A stretch of 64,000 bases of DNA, from NCBI GenBank assembly GCA_015075425.1, contig JABTUL010000001.1:1-64000 (forward strand), read 5' to 3'. This document shows positions 43,840 to 52,334 of this stretch, piece after piece. Under the pieces are notes generated by a model. That model was not told the origin of the DNA. It did not search any database and saw only the letters and a list, made by a program, of their open reading frames with translations. Both the position numbers and the translations under genes were made by a program. Each line of letters opens with the position of its first letter. Position 1 is the stretch's first letter. Source of the DNA: Spirochaetales bacterium (lineage in GTDB: Bacteria; Spirochaetota; Leptospiria; Leptospirales; Leptonemataceae).

Positions 43840-44403
43840 TTACTTATTGACCCGTTCTACAAACGATAAATCCCGCATATCAATTTTCACAAGATCGTCC
43901 TGCTTTACATAGAGAGGCACCATGACCTCTCCCCCTGTTTCCAGAGTAACACGCTTGCGTGCTGATCCCTGAGTGTCACCTTTCAAACCTTCCTCTGCGT
44001 AGCTAACGCGCAGATCCACAAAAGTAGGTGGACTGATACCCACGGGTCTTCCTTCGTAGAAGGTGATTTCAAAAGGCATTTCCTCTTTCATGAAGGGCAA
44101 CATATCTTCTACCAGGTCACGGGGAATGGGGATCTGATCGAAATCGTTCTTATCCATAAAGACAATCGAATCGCCTTCTTCATACAGGTAGGTCATATAG
44201 CGTTTATCCAGTTCCACATCCTCCACCTTTTCAGAGGATTTTATGGTCCGTTCGATCACACGGCCGGTAATGACATGCTTGAGCTTTGTCCGGACAAAGG
44301 CACTGCCTTTACCGGGGTTCACAAACTGGGAAAAAGAAACCGAATAAAGATCATTCTCGATTTTGATGATCATTCCTTTCTTGACATCAATAGCATTGAC
44401 CAT
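43840..44403 (-). CDS. efp: elongation factor P
   Basis: This 187-residue, three-domain protein has a loop NPGKGSAF carrying Lys-32, the site that EpmA/EpmB would beta-lysylate. VTLETGGEVMVPLYVKQDDL lies in the C-terminal domain. EF-P relieves ribosome stalling at polyproline. It is divergent from a KamA/EpmB-like gene only 17 bases away, which supports a lysine-type modification. No EpmA is in the window. Confidence 0.95.
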   Translation of the reverse strand: MVNAIDVKKGMIIKIENDLYSVSFSQFVNPGKGSAFVRTKLKHVITGRVIERTIKSSEKVEDVELDKRYMTYLYEEGDSIVFMDKNDFDQIPIPRDLVEDMLPFMKEEMPFEITFYEGRPVGISPPTFVDLRVSYAEEGLKGDTQGSARKRVTLETGGEVMVPLYVKQDDLVKIDMRDLSFVERVNK

Positions 44404-44420
44404 AGGAAAAGTACGAATTT

Positions 44421-45554
44421 ATGCCGGAGACTCTCGTCAAACCAAAATCGAAACTCAGATGGCTCGACTACCGCTGGCAGTTGAGCAACAGAGCAAGAAG
44501 CGCTCCCGCTTTGCGCCAGCTGATCGATCTGCTTGAAACTAACGGGTACGGATCTCATCGTTTTCCGGCCTTCAAGGACGAAGTTTTTGCAGAGGCAGAT
44601 CGAAGATTTCGTTTTGCGGTCACACCGTACTACCTGTCTCTTTCTTCGGGAGAAGCGCAGTGCCCCATCTGGCGGCAGATTTTACCGGATGAGCGGGAAA
44701 CAAACGATACTCTCTTTACGCAGATGGATCCGCTGGCTGAAGAAAGTCATATGCCGGTCCGGGGGCTGACACATCGCTATCCTGATCGCGCCCTCTGGTA
44801 TGTTACCCATAGTTGCGCCGTCTACTGTCGTTTCTGCATGCGAAAACGTAAAGTCTCGCAATCATCCAGTGCTCCCCGGCAGAGCGATCGACAACAGGCT
44901 CTGGATTACATCCGCGCCCATCCTGAAATTCAAGAAGTGATTCTATCTGGCGGGGACCCTTTGCTTCTTCCTGATCATGAACTGGCAGACCTGCTCGAGG
45001 AGCTGCGTCGCATCCCTTCTTTGATCAGCATTCGTATTCACACCCGTATTCCCGTTGTTCTGCCCATGAGAGTGGATCGTTCTTTATGTAAGAGTCTTGC
45101 CGATTTTTATCCTCTGACCATGGTTACGCACTTCAATCATGCCCGGGAAATTACGGACCTTTCCCGATTGGCCGTGGAGCGACTGCGCCGCTCAGGAATA
45201 CAGGTGCTCAATCAGAGTGTTCTACTCAAGGGCATTAACGATTCGCTGGCAGTTCAGCGTGAACTTCTGCTGGGTCTTATGGGGATGGGTGTACAACCTT
45301 ATTATTTGCATGCACTGGATGAGGTGCAGGGTGTCTCGCATTTCAAGACGGATTTGCGTCTGGGTACGGAAATCATCGCCGGCCTTCGCGGAACGATTCC
45401 CGGTCATGCCATACCCCGCTACATGGTTGACCTCACCGGTGGCGGTGGCAAGGTATCTCTTGAGCCATCGAGTGTGATCGAGGAAACAGCGGATGCCCTT
45501 GTCTTTAAGAATTATCAGGGACGAAACTTCCTGCGCTTGAAGCAAGAATCGTGA
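44421..45554 (+). CDS. KamA/EpmB-like lysine 2,3-aminomutase family radical SAM enzyme
   Basis: This is a 377-residue protein. CAVYCRFC (Cys near 132, 136, 139) binds the radical SAM cluster. VILSGGDPLLLPDHELADLL, IRIHTRIPVVLPMRV, HFNHAREIT and the PLP-region sequence LTGGGGKVSLEPSS follow the KamA family. The length is nearer EpmB (about 340) than catabolic KamA (about 415). Its position beside efp argues that it makes (R)-beta-lysine on or for EF-P. Confidence 0.85.
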   Translation: MPETLVKPKSKLRWLDYRWQLSNRARSAPALRQLIDLLETNGYGSHRFPAFKDEVFAEADRRFRFAVTPYYLSLSSGEAQCPIWRQILPDERETNDTLFTQMDPLAEESHMPVRGLTHRYPDRALWYVTHSCAVYCRFCMRKRKVSQSSSAPRQSDRQQALDYIRAHPEIQEVILSGGDPLLLPDHELADLLEELRRIPSLISIRIHTRIPVVLPMRVDRSLCKSLADFYPLTMVTHFNHAREITDLSRLAVERLRRSGIQVLNQSVLLKGINDSLAVQRELLLGLMGMGVQPYYLHALDEVQGVSHFKTDLRLGTEIIAGLRGTIPGHAIPRYMVDLTGGGGKVSLEPSSVIEETADALVFKNYQGRNFLRLKQES

Positions 45555-46252
45555 AGGTTTTTGCCATCATTGTGGCCGGCGGTAGTGGCTCGCGGCTGGG
45601 CGGGGAGCGCCCCAAGCAGTTCCTGTTTGTTCAGGATCGGATGATCATTGAATACTCTCTGCAGACGTTTCTGACGTGGCCGCGTACGGCTGGACTGATT
45701 TTAGTCAGCCATGCCGATTTTTTACCGTTATGCGAGAGCCTTCTCGGGAGCGCGCGAAGTAAGGGCATCTCCGCTGTCGTGACTGCTGGAGGTCAAACCC
45801 GCCATGCCTCGACGCTCTGCGGACTGGCCAGGCTTCCCTCAGCAGTACGTGGTGATGACGTCATCCTTGTCCACGACGCTGCCCGGCCTTTTGTTTCTGC
45901 TCGGGAACTGGATCTTTTGCTTCAAGTTTTTGAAGGAGAAGATGTCATGCTTGCCTCACTGGCCGCGCCGGTGGTCGATACATTGTTTGCTGCGACAGGA
46001 CTTCCCGGTCGGACCCTGGAAAGCCTGGATCGCTCCCGGATCTTTGCCATCAAAACACCGCAGGCTTTGCGCTACCGGGCTCTGGAGCAACTGGATTGCA
46101 CGCAGGACAGAGACTACACAGACCTATTGAGCTGGGGTCAGGCCGCCGGAATTGCTGGCGAACTTGTCGCTGCCGACGCTGTCAATCGCAAAATTACCGG
46201 CCCCGAGGATCTGGAATGGATGCATGCCCGCCTGCAGAGCCTCCGTGAATAA
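45551..46252 (+). CDS. ispD: 2-C-methyl-D-erythritol 4-phosphate cytidylyltransferase
   Basis: This is a 233-residue protein. FAIIVAGGSGSRLGGERPKQ is the CTP loop, and VHDAARPFVSARELDLLL and the Lys in IFAIKTPQALRY are conserved in IspD. It makes CDP-ME in the MEP pathway, the substrate of IspE. It overlaps the KamA-like gene by four bases. Confidence 0.93.
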   Translation: MKVFAIIVAGGSGSRLGGERPKQFLFVQDRMIIEYSLQTFLTWPRTAGLILVSHADFLPLCESLLGSARSKGISAVVTAGGQTRHASTLCGLARLPSAVRGDDVILVHDAARPFVSARELDLLLQVFEGEDVMLASLAAPVVDTLFAATGLPGRTLESLDRSRIFAIKTPQALRYRALEQLDCTQDRDYTDLLSWGQAAGIAGELVAADAVNRKITGPEDLEWMHARLQSLRE

Positions 46253-46256
46253 GTTC

Positions 46257-46285
46257 TTGCCACAGAAAGTTATGTGACATAATTC
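46257..46285 (+). promoter_or_regulatory. putative promoter
   Basis: TTGCCA (46257-46262) and TAATTC (46280-46285) with a 17-base spacer lie just before ATG 46292. The distance from the -10 box to the start codon is only six bases, so a leaderless transcript or a fortuitous match must be considered. Confidence 0.3.
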
Positions 46286-46291
46286 TATTGC

Positions 46292-47341
46292 ATGCGCTCG
46301 ATCTGGGAAGAAATCAAAAAATCTTTGCTACTCGCTATTCTGGGACTGCTCTGTTTGCCTGCGGCTTTTTTTCTGGTGCATCGAGCCAGCGTTAGCTCCC
46401 CGCTCGGCCGTATTCTGGCTCAGGCCAGAGCTCCCCTTGATGCCGGCCCGGAAGATCTCGTCTTCGTCACCGGTAAAATCGAGGCCCCGACACTGGGAGA
46501 TCCCCTTTTTGTGGAAGCGGGACCCTATCTGCGCCTGGAGCGCCGCGGCGAAATTTACGCCTGGAAATCGATCGTTGAGGCTGGCAGCAAAGATCCCTCC
46601 TGTGTTCTTTCCTGGACAGACCAGCCCGATGAAGAAGTGCACAAAAAACCTGGATGCAGTGAAGAGCGTAAGGAGCGGAATTACGGCCGCAAATACTTTC
46701 TGGATGCGGATCGCGCTGTGCCTTCCTTTAAGCTGAAGGCTACGGATGGAGAGTACACGGTAAGCGGAGAACCGCGCTTTGAAAACATGCCACCGGTCCA
46801 GATCAAGCGTAAACAGTTGCTTCAACCATTCAAAGAGCAGGGGGATTACTTTCTGATCGATTCCTTTTGCATTGATCATCTGGAAGCGGAGTGTGAAAGA
46901 GTTCGCTGGCAGGGTGTGTCGTACGATCCAGAGGGTACTTACACCGTTCTTGGAAAGCTAAAAGACGGTAACATTTTACCATTTGATAGTAATGGCGGAT
47001 CTCTGCTGGTCGTTGGATCAGGTGACCGGGACGCTCTAAAGGAAAGCCTGGCACCGGGCTACCGCTACACCATGCTGGCCTACTCAGCCGGAGCTTTGCT
47101 GCTTTTATGGCTGGCGCTGCTGGCCCTTGCCCGTCCACTGCTCAAGCTTCTGGAATTTATACCTGTGCTGGGTCGCGTGGGTGCCGGATTCCTCCGATTT
47201 TTATTTCTTCTATTTTCGTTGGCTGTCATTGCCCTTTCTTTCTGGTTCCTTGAATACTGGTATCTGGTCCCGGCTGGCGTTGTAGCTCTCTTGATTTTGC
47301 TACTGGTACTTGCGGCACGCAAGATCAGGACTAAAGCATAG
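46292..47341 (+). CDS. TMEM43-family membrane protein
   Basis: This is a 349-residue protein. An N-terminal membrane helix (LLLAILGLLCLPAAFFLVH), a large extracytoplasmic domain (about 40-255, with Cys pairs) and three or four C-terminal helices match the TMEM43/DUF1625 family. Typical bits are YLRLERRGEIYAWKS and KYFLDADRAVPSFKL. The function in bacteria is unknown. The stop codon lies inside a 12-bp tandem repeat. Confidence 0.75.
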   Translation: MRSIWEEIKKSLLLAILGLLCLPAAFFLVHRASVSSPLGRILAQARAPLDAGPEDLVFVTGKIEAPTLGDPLFVEAGPYLRLERRGEIYAWKSIVEAGSKDPSCVLSWTDQPDEEVHKKPGCSEERKERNYGRKYFLDADRAVPSFKLKATDGEYTVSGEPRFENMPPVQIKRKQLLQPFKEQGDYFLIDSFCIDHLEAECERVRWQGVSYDPEGTYTVLGKLKDGNILPFDSNGGSLLVVGSGDRDALKESLAPGYRYTMLAYSAGALLLLWLALLALARPLLKLLEFIPVLGRVGAGFLRFLFLLFSLAVIALSFWFLEYWYLVPAGVVALLILLLVLAARKIRTKA

Positions 47342-47367
47342 TCTAAAACATAGTCTAAAACACAGTC
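47332..47367 (+). repeat. three 12-bp tandem repeats across a stop codon
   Basis: TAAAGCATAGTC, TAAAACATAGTC and TAAAACACAGTC follow one another without a gap. The first carries the TAG stop of the TMEM43-like gene; the second repeats TAG in the same frame 12 bases later. It fills the space between two convergent genes. Confidence 0.8.
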
Positions 47368-47384
47368 ACCGGAAACCAGGCTTT

Positions 47385-48350
47385 TCAGTGCCGTGGGCAG
47401 AAAGCGGAGTGCTCCGGGTGTTTGGGATGCTTGTGGCATTCATCGTTTTGGAACTGGCAACGTTCAAAAAAACGACAGGGTGATGGGAGGGAATCGTACT
47501 GCGTTGCCGGAGGAACGCTGCCGCCAATGGCGGCCAGGCGAGAGCGGCCCTGGCTTCTGCCGGGCAGCGCTGCAAATAGCGCCCGGGTGTACGGATGGCA
47601 GGGGTCCTCAAAAATCGCCCGGGTGGGCCCGGATTCAACGATCTGTCCGGCATACATGACGGACAGGCTGTCCGCTACCCGCCCCACGACCCCCATGTTA
47701 TGAGTGATGAGCAGGACTGCCATTTCATGGAATTCTTGTAATTTTTTTAGTAAATCCAGTATTTGTTTTTGCACGGTAACATCAAGGGCTGTGGTGGGTT
47801 CATCGGCAATCAGCAGGGAGGGATTGCAGGCCAGAGCGATTGCAATCATGACTCTCTGGCGCATTCCTCCGCTGAGTTCATGAGGATAGCGCCGGTAAAG
47901 ACTCACCGGATCACGCAGACCCATTTCTGCCAGCAGTTCCAGGACTCTATCTCTGGGCGACTGGCCTGGCTTCAAGGAGCGGTCAGGATGAATGCTTACC
48001 GCTTCGCGCACCTGGTCTCCGACAGTTATCACAGGATTCAAAGCTGTCATCGGTTCCTGAAAGATGATGCCCATGTCCCGGCCGCGCATCTGTCGTAATT
48101 TTTCCTTTTCCAGTTCCAGCAGGTTGCACTTACCATGCATGATCCTTCCAGCAGTATGCACCCTTCTTTGTGGAAGAAGCCCCATGATGGCCAGTGCGGT
48201 CACAGATTTCCCGCAGCCTGATTCGCCCACCAGTGCGTGTGTCTCTCCAGGTTTCAAAGATAAGCTGATCCGGTCCACAGCCCGGGCTCTCTTGCGACCG
48301 ACCTCAAAGTGGACGGAGAGATTTTCCAGTTGCAACAGAGTTTCTTTCAT
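47385..48350 (-). CDS. oligopeptide ABC transporter ATPase (OppD/DppD-like)
   Basis: This is a 321-residue protein. Walker A is GESGCGKS; signature LSGGMRQRVMIAIALA; Walker B LLIADEPTTALDVT. A cysteine-rich end (CRFFERCQFQNDEC) is typical of OppD/DppD-type ATPases. It overlaps the OppC-like gene by four bases. No OppF partner follows, so it may form a homodimer or use an ATPase from another locus. Confidence 0.92.
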   Translation of the reverse strand: MKETLLQLENLSVHFEVGRKRARAVDRISLSLKPGETHALVGESGCGKSVTALAIMGLLPQRRVHTAGRIMHGKCNLLELEKEKLRQMRGRDMGIIFQEPMTALNPVITVGDQVREAVSIHPDRSLKPGQSPRDRVLELLAEMGLRDPVSLYRRYPHELSGGMRQRVMIAIALACNPSLLIADEPTTALDVTVQKQILDLLKKLQEFHEMAVLLITHNMGVVGRVADSLSVMYAGQIVESGPTRAIFEDPCHPYTRALFAALPGRSQGRSRLAAIGGSVPPATQYDSLPSPCRFFERCQFQNDECHKHPKHPEHSAFCPRH

Positions 48351-49390
48351 GCTGGACCTTCTGCCTGGGCTGTGCGAGGATCCAGCGCGTCCCGTAAAGC
48401 ATCACCCAGCAAATTCAGGCACAGTACCAGGGGCAGGATTCCCAAAAAAGAGCTACCGGCAAAAATCCAGTACACTACAGGACTGCGGGTCAGTTCCTGT
48501 TGTGATTCAGTGAGCATGATACCCCAGGAGTCCGTGCCGGGCTCAACGCCGATCCCGATAAAGGTCAGCACGCTTTCTGCCAGAATGATGCTGGAAGCAG
48601 AGAGGCTGAAAGTAATCAGAACCAGATGGAATAGATTGGGAAGCAGGTGCACACTCAGGATGCGCCAGCGAGGGATCCCGGTGGCCACGGCTGATTGTAT
48701 GTAATCCATGCTTTTATGCTTCAATGTCTCACCACGCAGGAGGCGCGCCAGACCAACCCATCCCGTAATGCCAAAAGCCACACAGATCCAGAATAGGCTG
48801 CGTCCAAAAACGGAAAGAAAGGCTACAGCGAATAAGATCCAGGGGATGCTCGCAACCGTGGTATAGAGCCAGACGATCAAATCATCCACCCAACCACCGT
48901 AGTATCCGGCAAGCATTCCCAGAAGAATGCCAATGGGAAAGCTGATCAACGTGCTACCCATGGCCAGAAGCAGCGCCGTGCGTGCCCCTTTAAGAACTTT
49001 ATAAAATACATCGTAGCCGTTGATGTCCGTTCCCAGAATGTGTCTGCCCTTTAGCTGATTTTCCGGCTGGTGTTCTGTGCCTGGCTTTACACCTGTCATC
49101 TGCCTGGCCAGCGGAGCAGAATAGGTCCTTTCCTGAGGTACCGCTGAGAAAAGAAAATCCAGAACTGTATTGCTGTGGTGTTTTCCCGGAATGACCAGAA
49201 GGTCAAGAAATCCCGCTCCAAAATAGAAAAGGATCACGTAAAAAGAAAGCCGCACATGCCACAAGCTGCGCAACTGATTCATAGCGGGCCGCATGTAGCG
49301 TTTTCGAAAAAACGAACGCAGGCTCAGTACGCTTACGCTGGCGGCCAATAAGAGAGCCAGATTGTAAAGCAGATCCAGCCAGACATTCAT
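48347..49390 (-). CDS. oligopeptide ABC permease (OppC/DppC-like)
   Basis: This is a 347-residue membrane protein with an N-terminal helix, a periplasmic stretch containing HILGTDINGYDVFYKVLKG (the OppC signature GTDxxGRDVxSRxxxG) and five further helices. The EAA loop is near 230 (ETLKHKSMDYIQSAVATGIP). It is coupled to OppB before and OppD after by 4-base overlaps. Confidence 0.9.
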   Translation of the reverse strand: MNVWLDLLYNLALLLAASVSVLSLRSFFRKRYMRPAMNQLRSLWHVRLSFYVILFYFGAGFLDLLVIPGKHHSNTVLDFLFSAVPQERTYSAPLARQMTGVKPGTEHQPENQLKGRHILGTDINGYDVFYKVLKGARTALLLAMGSTLISFPIGILLGMLAGYYGGWVDDLIVWLYTTVASIPWILFAVAFLSVFGRSLFWICVAFGITGWVGLARLLRGETLKHKSMDYIQSAVATGIPRWRILSVHLLPNLFHLVLITFSLSASSIILAESVLTFIGIGVEPGTDSWGIMLTESQQELTRSPVVYWIFAGSSFLGILPLVLCLNLLGDALRDALDPRTAQAEGPA

Positions 49391-50421
49391 CTGAGCACCA
49401 CGCGCGGATCGGCCAGAACATAAGAAAGGTCAGTTAGGAGGCTGCCAATCATATATAAAAAAGATCCCATATAAACCATAACTTTTATTACCTGGAAATC
49501 CTGACCGGTAATGGCAGAAAAAAGCATATCACCCATGCCAGGAATACCAAAAAATTGTTCGAGAAGCAGAGATCCGGTTATCAAAAAGGGAAGTTGCATC
49601 ACAATGGATGTGAGAATCGGAATGAGGGAGTTACGCAGCACATGCCGGACCATGATCTGGCTTTCTGCGAGTCCGCGCGCCCTGGCAGTGCGCACGTAGT
49701 CCTGGTTGATCTGATCTAAAAAGACAGTGCGGTAAAAACGAATCTGTCCGCCGACACTGGCAACAACAGAAATAACAACGGGCAGAAGGACACTGTTGTA
49801 AATGGGCATAAGCGGGATGATTTTCCCGAATAGATAGTTAGAGGCAATCAAATAAGTGGGCAGAGCGATACTCATGCCCAGGACGCTTATAAAAACAAAG
49901 GAATAGTCGAGCCGGCTCTGATGAAAATAGCTTACCAGAAGTGCCACGCTTACACTGAAAAAAAGGCTGAGCAAAAAAGCAGGTAACATGAGGGACAGTG
50001 AAGGACCTATGCGTTCTATCATTGCTTCTTTGATGGGTTTTCTGTTTTTATCCATTCCAAAGCGGAAAAATAGCATATCCTGAACGGAGAGAAAGAACTG
50101 AGAATAGAACAGCCCGCGCTCGGCCAGTTCTGGATGGACTCTGCCATCTGCGCGCTCCGTGGTTGCGTCTGAAGGTAGATTGAGGAACATCGGCAGGTGC
50201 AAATTGTTATTTCGAATCCAGGCCTGCAGAACAGGCAGCGGTGCCTGCGGGCGGTGGACCCGGGCGATGGCCAGAGGATCACGGAAGTGAAAAAGAGCAA
50301 AGGTAATGAAAAAAACACCCAGCCAGACCGGGACCATGTACAGGATACGTCTGCTGAAATAAGCGGCCACGGTGTAGGGCTCTACAATGGGCTCTGGAGG
50401 CAAAGGAATTTTGCAGGGCAC
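49387..50421 (-). CDS. oligopeptide ABC permease (OppB/DppB-like)
   Basis: This is a protein of about 344 residues. YFSRRILYMVPVWLGVFFIT is the conserved OppB first helix; it would sit at the exact N-terminus if a GTG near 50370 is used instead of ATG 50421. The C-terminal half has the EAA loop YVRTARARGLAESQIMVRHV and five helices. It is the first gene of a minus-strand operon (B-C-D). No substrate-binding protein gene is visible nearby. Confidence 0.9.
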   Translation of the reverse strand: MPCKIPLPPEPIVEPYTVAAYFSRRILYMVPVWLGVFFITFALFHFRDPLAIARVHRPQAPLPVLQAWIRNNNLHLPMFLNLPSDATTERADGRVHPELAERGLFYSQFFLSVQDMLFFRFGMDKNRKPIKEAMIERIGPSLSLMLPAFLLSLFFSVSVALLVSYFHQSRLDYSFVFISVLGMSIALPTYLIASNYLFGKIIPLMPIYNSVLLPVVISVVASVGGQIRFYRTVFLDQINQDYVRTARARGLAESQIMVRHVLRNSLIPILTSIVMQLPFLITGSLLLEQFFGIPGMGDMLFSAITGQDFQVIKVMVYMGSFLYMIGSLLTDLSYVLADPRVVLR

Positions 50422-50456
50422 TGGACTGGGCCAGGACAGGTGTCGATGTATTGTCT

Positions 50457-50921
50457 ATGGGGAAGACCGTCATCGTTCTGGCTATTTTGACAACTTTTGC
50501 CTCCTGCATGGCCCCCGGTCAGGTACGGGAATTGCGTGAGCGCCGGCTGTTTCGGGCGGATGGAACGGGCATCGTTGATATTGCCCGACGTTATGTTGGT
50601 GTTCCGTATCGCTATGGGGGCAGTACACCGGAGGGCTTTGATTGCTCCGGTCTCGTGCGCTATGTGTACGCACGCGCGGGCTACTCTGTGCCGCGCAGCG
50701 CCAGAGAGCAATGGCAGGCGCTTGAGCCCAATCGGGTGCCCCGTCCGGGGGATCTGGTTTTTTTTAAGGCCGATTCCCGGAATATTTCCCATGTGGGAAT
50801 CTACGCCGGCAATTTTCTCTTTATCCATGCGCCGCGAACCGGCAAGAACGTTGGTTTCGATGATATCCGCGACAATTACTGGAGTAAGAGCTACGCGGGA
50901 ACCAGAACTGTCTTTCGCTAA
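50457..50921 (+). CDS. NlpC/P60 peptidoglycan endopeptidase lipoprotein
   Basis: This is a protein of about 154 residues from ATG 50457 (TTG 50451 is an alternative). A lipobox leader ends TTFASC. The catalytic set is STPEGFDCSGLVRYVY (Cys), NISHVGIY (His) and FIHAPRTGKNV (third His). It cleaves D-Glu-Dap bonds in peptidoglycan stems. It is divergent from the peptide permease genes; released peptides could be its substrates, which is inference. Confidence 0.88.
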   Translation: MGKTVIVLAILTTFASCMAPGQVRELRERRLFRADGTGIVDIARRYVGVPYRYGGSTPEGFDCSGLVRYVYARAGYSVPRSAREQWQALEPNRVPRPGDLVFFKADSRNISHVGIYAGNFLFIHAPRTGKNVGFDDIRDNYWSKSYAGTRTVFR

Positions 50922-51373
50922 TGATTCTGTCGCAGAGACTTAAAGAGCTGGGCCTGACCCTGCCTGATGTTCCCCCGCCGGTAGCAGCCTATGTTCCTGC
51001 CAGGATAAGTGGCGGCCTGGTCTATACAAGCGGCCAGCTTCCCCTGAAAAAAGGCCACCTCCTTTTAAGCGGGTCGCTCCACCGCGAAGATCAAGTGGCA
51101 GACGCGGCCCTTGCTGCCGAGCAATGCTTTCTCAACGCCCTTGCGGCCGCACTCCAAATGCAGGTGACTTTGCAGGGCGTTTTGAAATTAACCGTATTTG
51201 TGGCCTCTGGACCGGACTTTATCTGGCAGCATCTGGTAGCCAATGGAGCATCGGCTCTGGCTCAAAAAGTATTCGGGGAATCCGGACAGCATGTCCGTTC
51301 AGCCGTTGGAGTAAGTTCACTGCCGCTCAATGCATCGGTGGAACTGGAAGCGATTTTTGCGACCGCAATCTGA
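50921..51373 (+). CDS. RidA/YjgF-family protein
   Basis: This is a 150-residue protein that overlaps the NlpC/P60 stop by one base. YVPARISGGLVYTSGQLPLKKG, AEQCFLNALAAALQM and FGESGQHVRSAVGVSSLPLN follow the RidA family. The Arg in VRSAVG is the residue that binds the imine acid in active RidA enzymes. It probably removes reactive enamines, though this longer subfamily may differ. Confidence 0.85.
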   Translation: MILSQRLKELGLTLPDVPPPVAAYVPARISGGLVYTSGQLPLKKGHLLLSGSLHREDQVADAALAAEQCFLNALAAALQMQVTLQGVLKLTVFVASGPDFIWQHLVANGASALAQKVFGESGQHVRSAVGVSSLPLNASVELEAIFATAI

Positions 51374-51905
51374 TAACTCCATCGGAACGGTTCTCAAAGA
51401 ATACGTCCGTCTTACCCTTTTGGGCTGGTGGTCTGTGGTCCGCACTGTGGCCCGGGAACTGGAAAGCTATGGCGGCGGTATCTGGCAGCGGCATGTGTAC
51501 CTAACTTCCGGTCTGGCAATGATTCTTCTGGTCATTCCCGGCTGGGTAGAATACGAACTGACCTTTTTACAGAAAGCGGAAACATATACCATTCCAACCA
51601 ACAGTCGCTTTGTTTTTGCGCTGGCCGGTCTGATTAGCATTCTGCTTTACATATTTGAAATGCCTGCAGCTCTGATCCTTGGAAGGGTTGCCACCGTCCT
51701 GGCTCTGGCCGTATACATTGCCGGATTTCTCTTCCCGGCCCCCCTGCACACCTATCTACAGGGGGATTACAGCTTTACCCTCTGGGCTTACAGCATGATT
51801 TTCCCCTTACTGATCAACCTCCTGGTTATGAAGGAGGCCATACGTCTGCCCCTCATCCGATTCGGGGCAATCCGCCAATTTCTCAAATCTGACTCAGACG
51901 AATGA
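51357..51905 (+). CDS. hypothetical multi-span membrane protein
   Basis: This is a protein of about 183 residues. The frame is open from ATG 51330; I prefer TTG 51357 because it overlaps less of the RidA gene. Four hydrophobic segments are seen (LAMILLVIPGWVEYEL, FVFALAGLISILLYIFEM, ATVLALAVYIAGFLF, YSMIFPLLINLLVM). I know no family for it. The end overlaps the convergent small gene by 23 bases. Confidence 0.55.
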   Translation: MRPQSDNSIGTVLKEYVRLTLLGWWSVVRTVARELESYGGGIWQRHVYLTSGLAMILLVIPGWVEYELTFLQKAETYTIPTNSRFVFALAGLISILLYIFEMPAALILGRVATVLALAVYIAGFLFPAPLHTYLQGDYSFTLWAYSMIFPLLINLLVMKEAIRLPLIRFGAIRQFLKSDSDE

Positions 51906-52101
51906 TGTTTTCCCGGGTCATGCTGCTCAGGCCGGGTGCAAAACTGTTGCCGTTCTTGACGATTTCTCCGCCAAACGCTTCCAGCAGGTATTGATCGAAG
52001 GTTTTCTCTCGATTTCCGGCTACAGGCTCTACTCCGCGCCCGGGCAATCCTTCCCTGCGCTTTTTTTCAAAGATGGGGCTCTCCAGTTTCCGTACAATCA
52101 T
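51883..52101 (-). CDS. unrecognised 72-residue protein with strong expression signals
   Basis: ATG 52101 is preceded by AGGAGGA with eight bases of spacing, and further upstream by a TTGACA-18-TATTTT promoter within a perfect dyad. These signals argue that it is real, although it overlaps the convergent membrane-protein gene. The product is basic at the start (VRKLESPIFEKKRREG) and has FDQYLLEAFGGEIV and MTRENIIRL. I recognise no family. A small regulator or adaptor is possible. Confidence 0.5.
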   Translation of the reverse strand: MIVRKLESPIFEKKRREGLPGRGVEPVAGNREKTFDQYLLEAFGGEIVKNGNSFAPGLSSMTRENIIRLSQI

Positions 52102-52145
52102 AAACCGTTCCTCCTGTACTTTAGACGGATCTTAAAGCTGGAAGT

Positions 52146-52190
52146 TTATGTCTCATTGAAAAAATACCTTTCTTTGAGACATAATGTCAA
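52146..52190 (-). promoter_or_regulatory. promoter embedded in a perfect 10-bp dyad
   Basis: On the minus strand TTGACA (52190-52185) is followed after 18 bases by TATTTT. TTATGTCTCA (52146-52155) and TGAGACATAA (52175-52184) are perfect inverted repeats 19 bases apart that flank the -10 region. This is the geometry of a repressor operator controlling the 72-residue gene. Confidence 0.55.
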
Positions 52191-52210
52191 CCACTTTTTT
52201 TAGCTACTTG

Positions 52211-52246
52211 TTTGATTAGCAGTTTTTTGTCAAGCCACTAATCAAA
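52211..52246. promoter_or_regulatory. second perfect dyad, TTTGATTAG-N18-CTAATCAAA
   Basis: Perfect 9-bp inverted repeats are 18 bases apart, in the A/T-rich gap between the divergent 72-residue and FGE-like genes. Its centre is about 64 bases (six helical turns) from the first dyad, and the spacer is almost the same length, but the arm sequence differs. It could be an operator for the plus-strand gene or a hairpin in its leader. Confidence 0.5.
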
Positions 52247-52334
52247 AAATTAGCTCCGCCTTTTGATTTTTTTCAGTCTATCATCCCCCTGTGACATTGG
52301 GTTGCTTCGCCGTTTTTGTGCCGAAAATAGCTCT

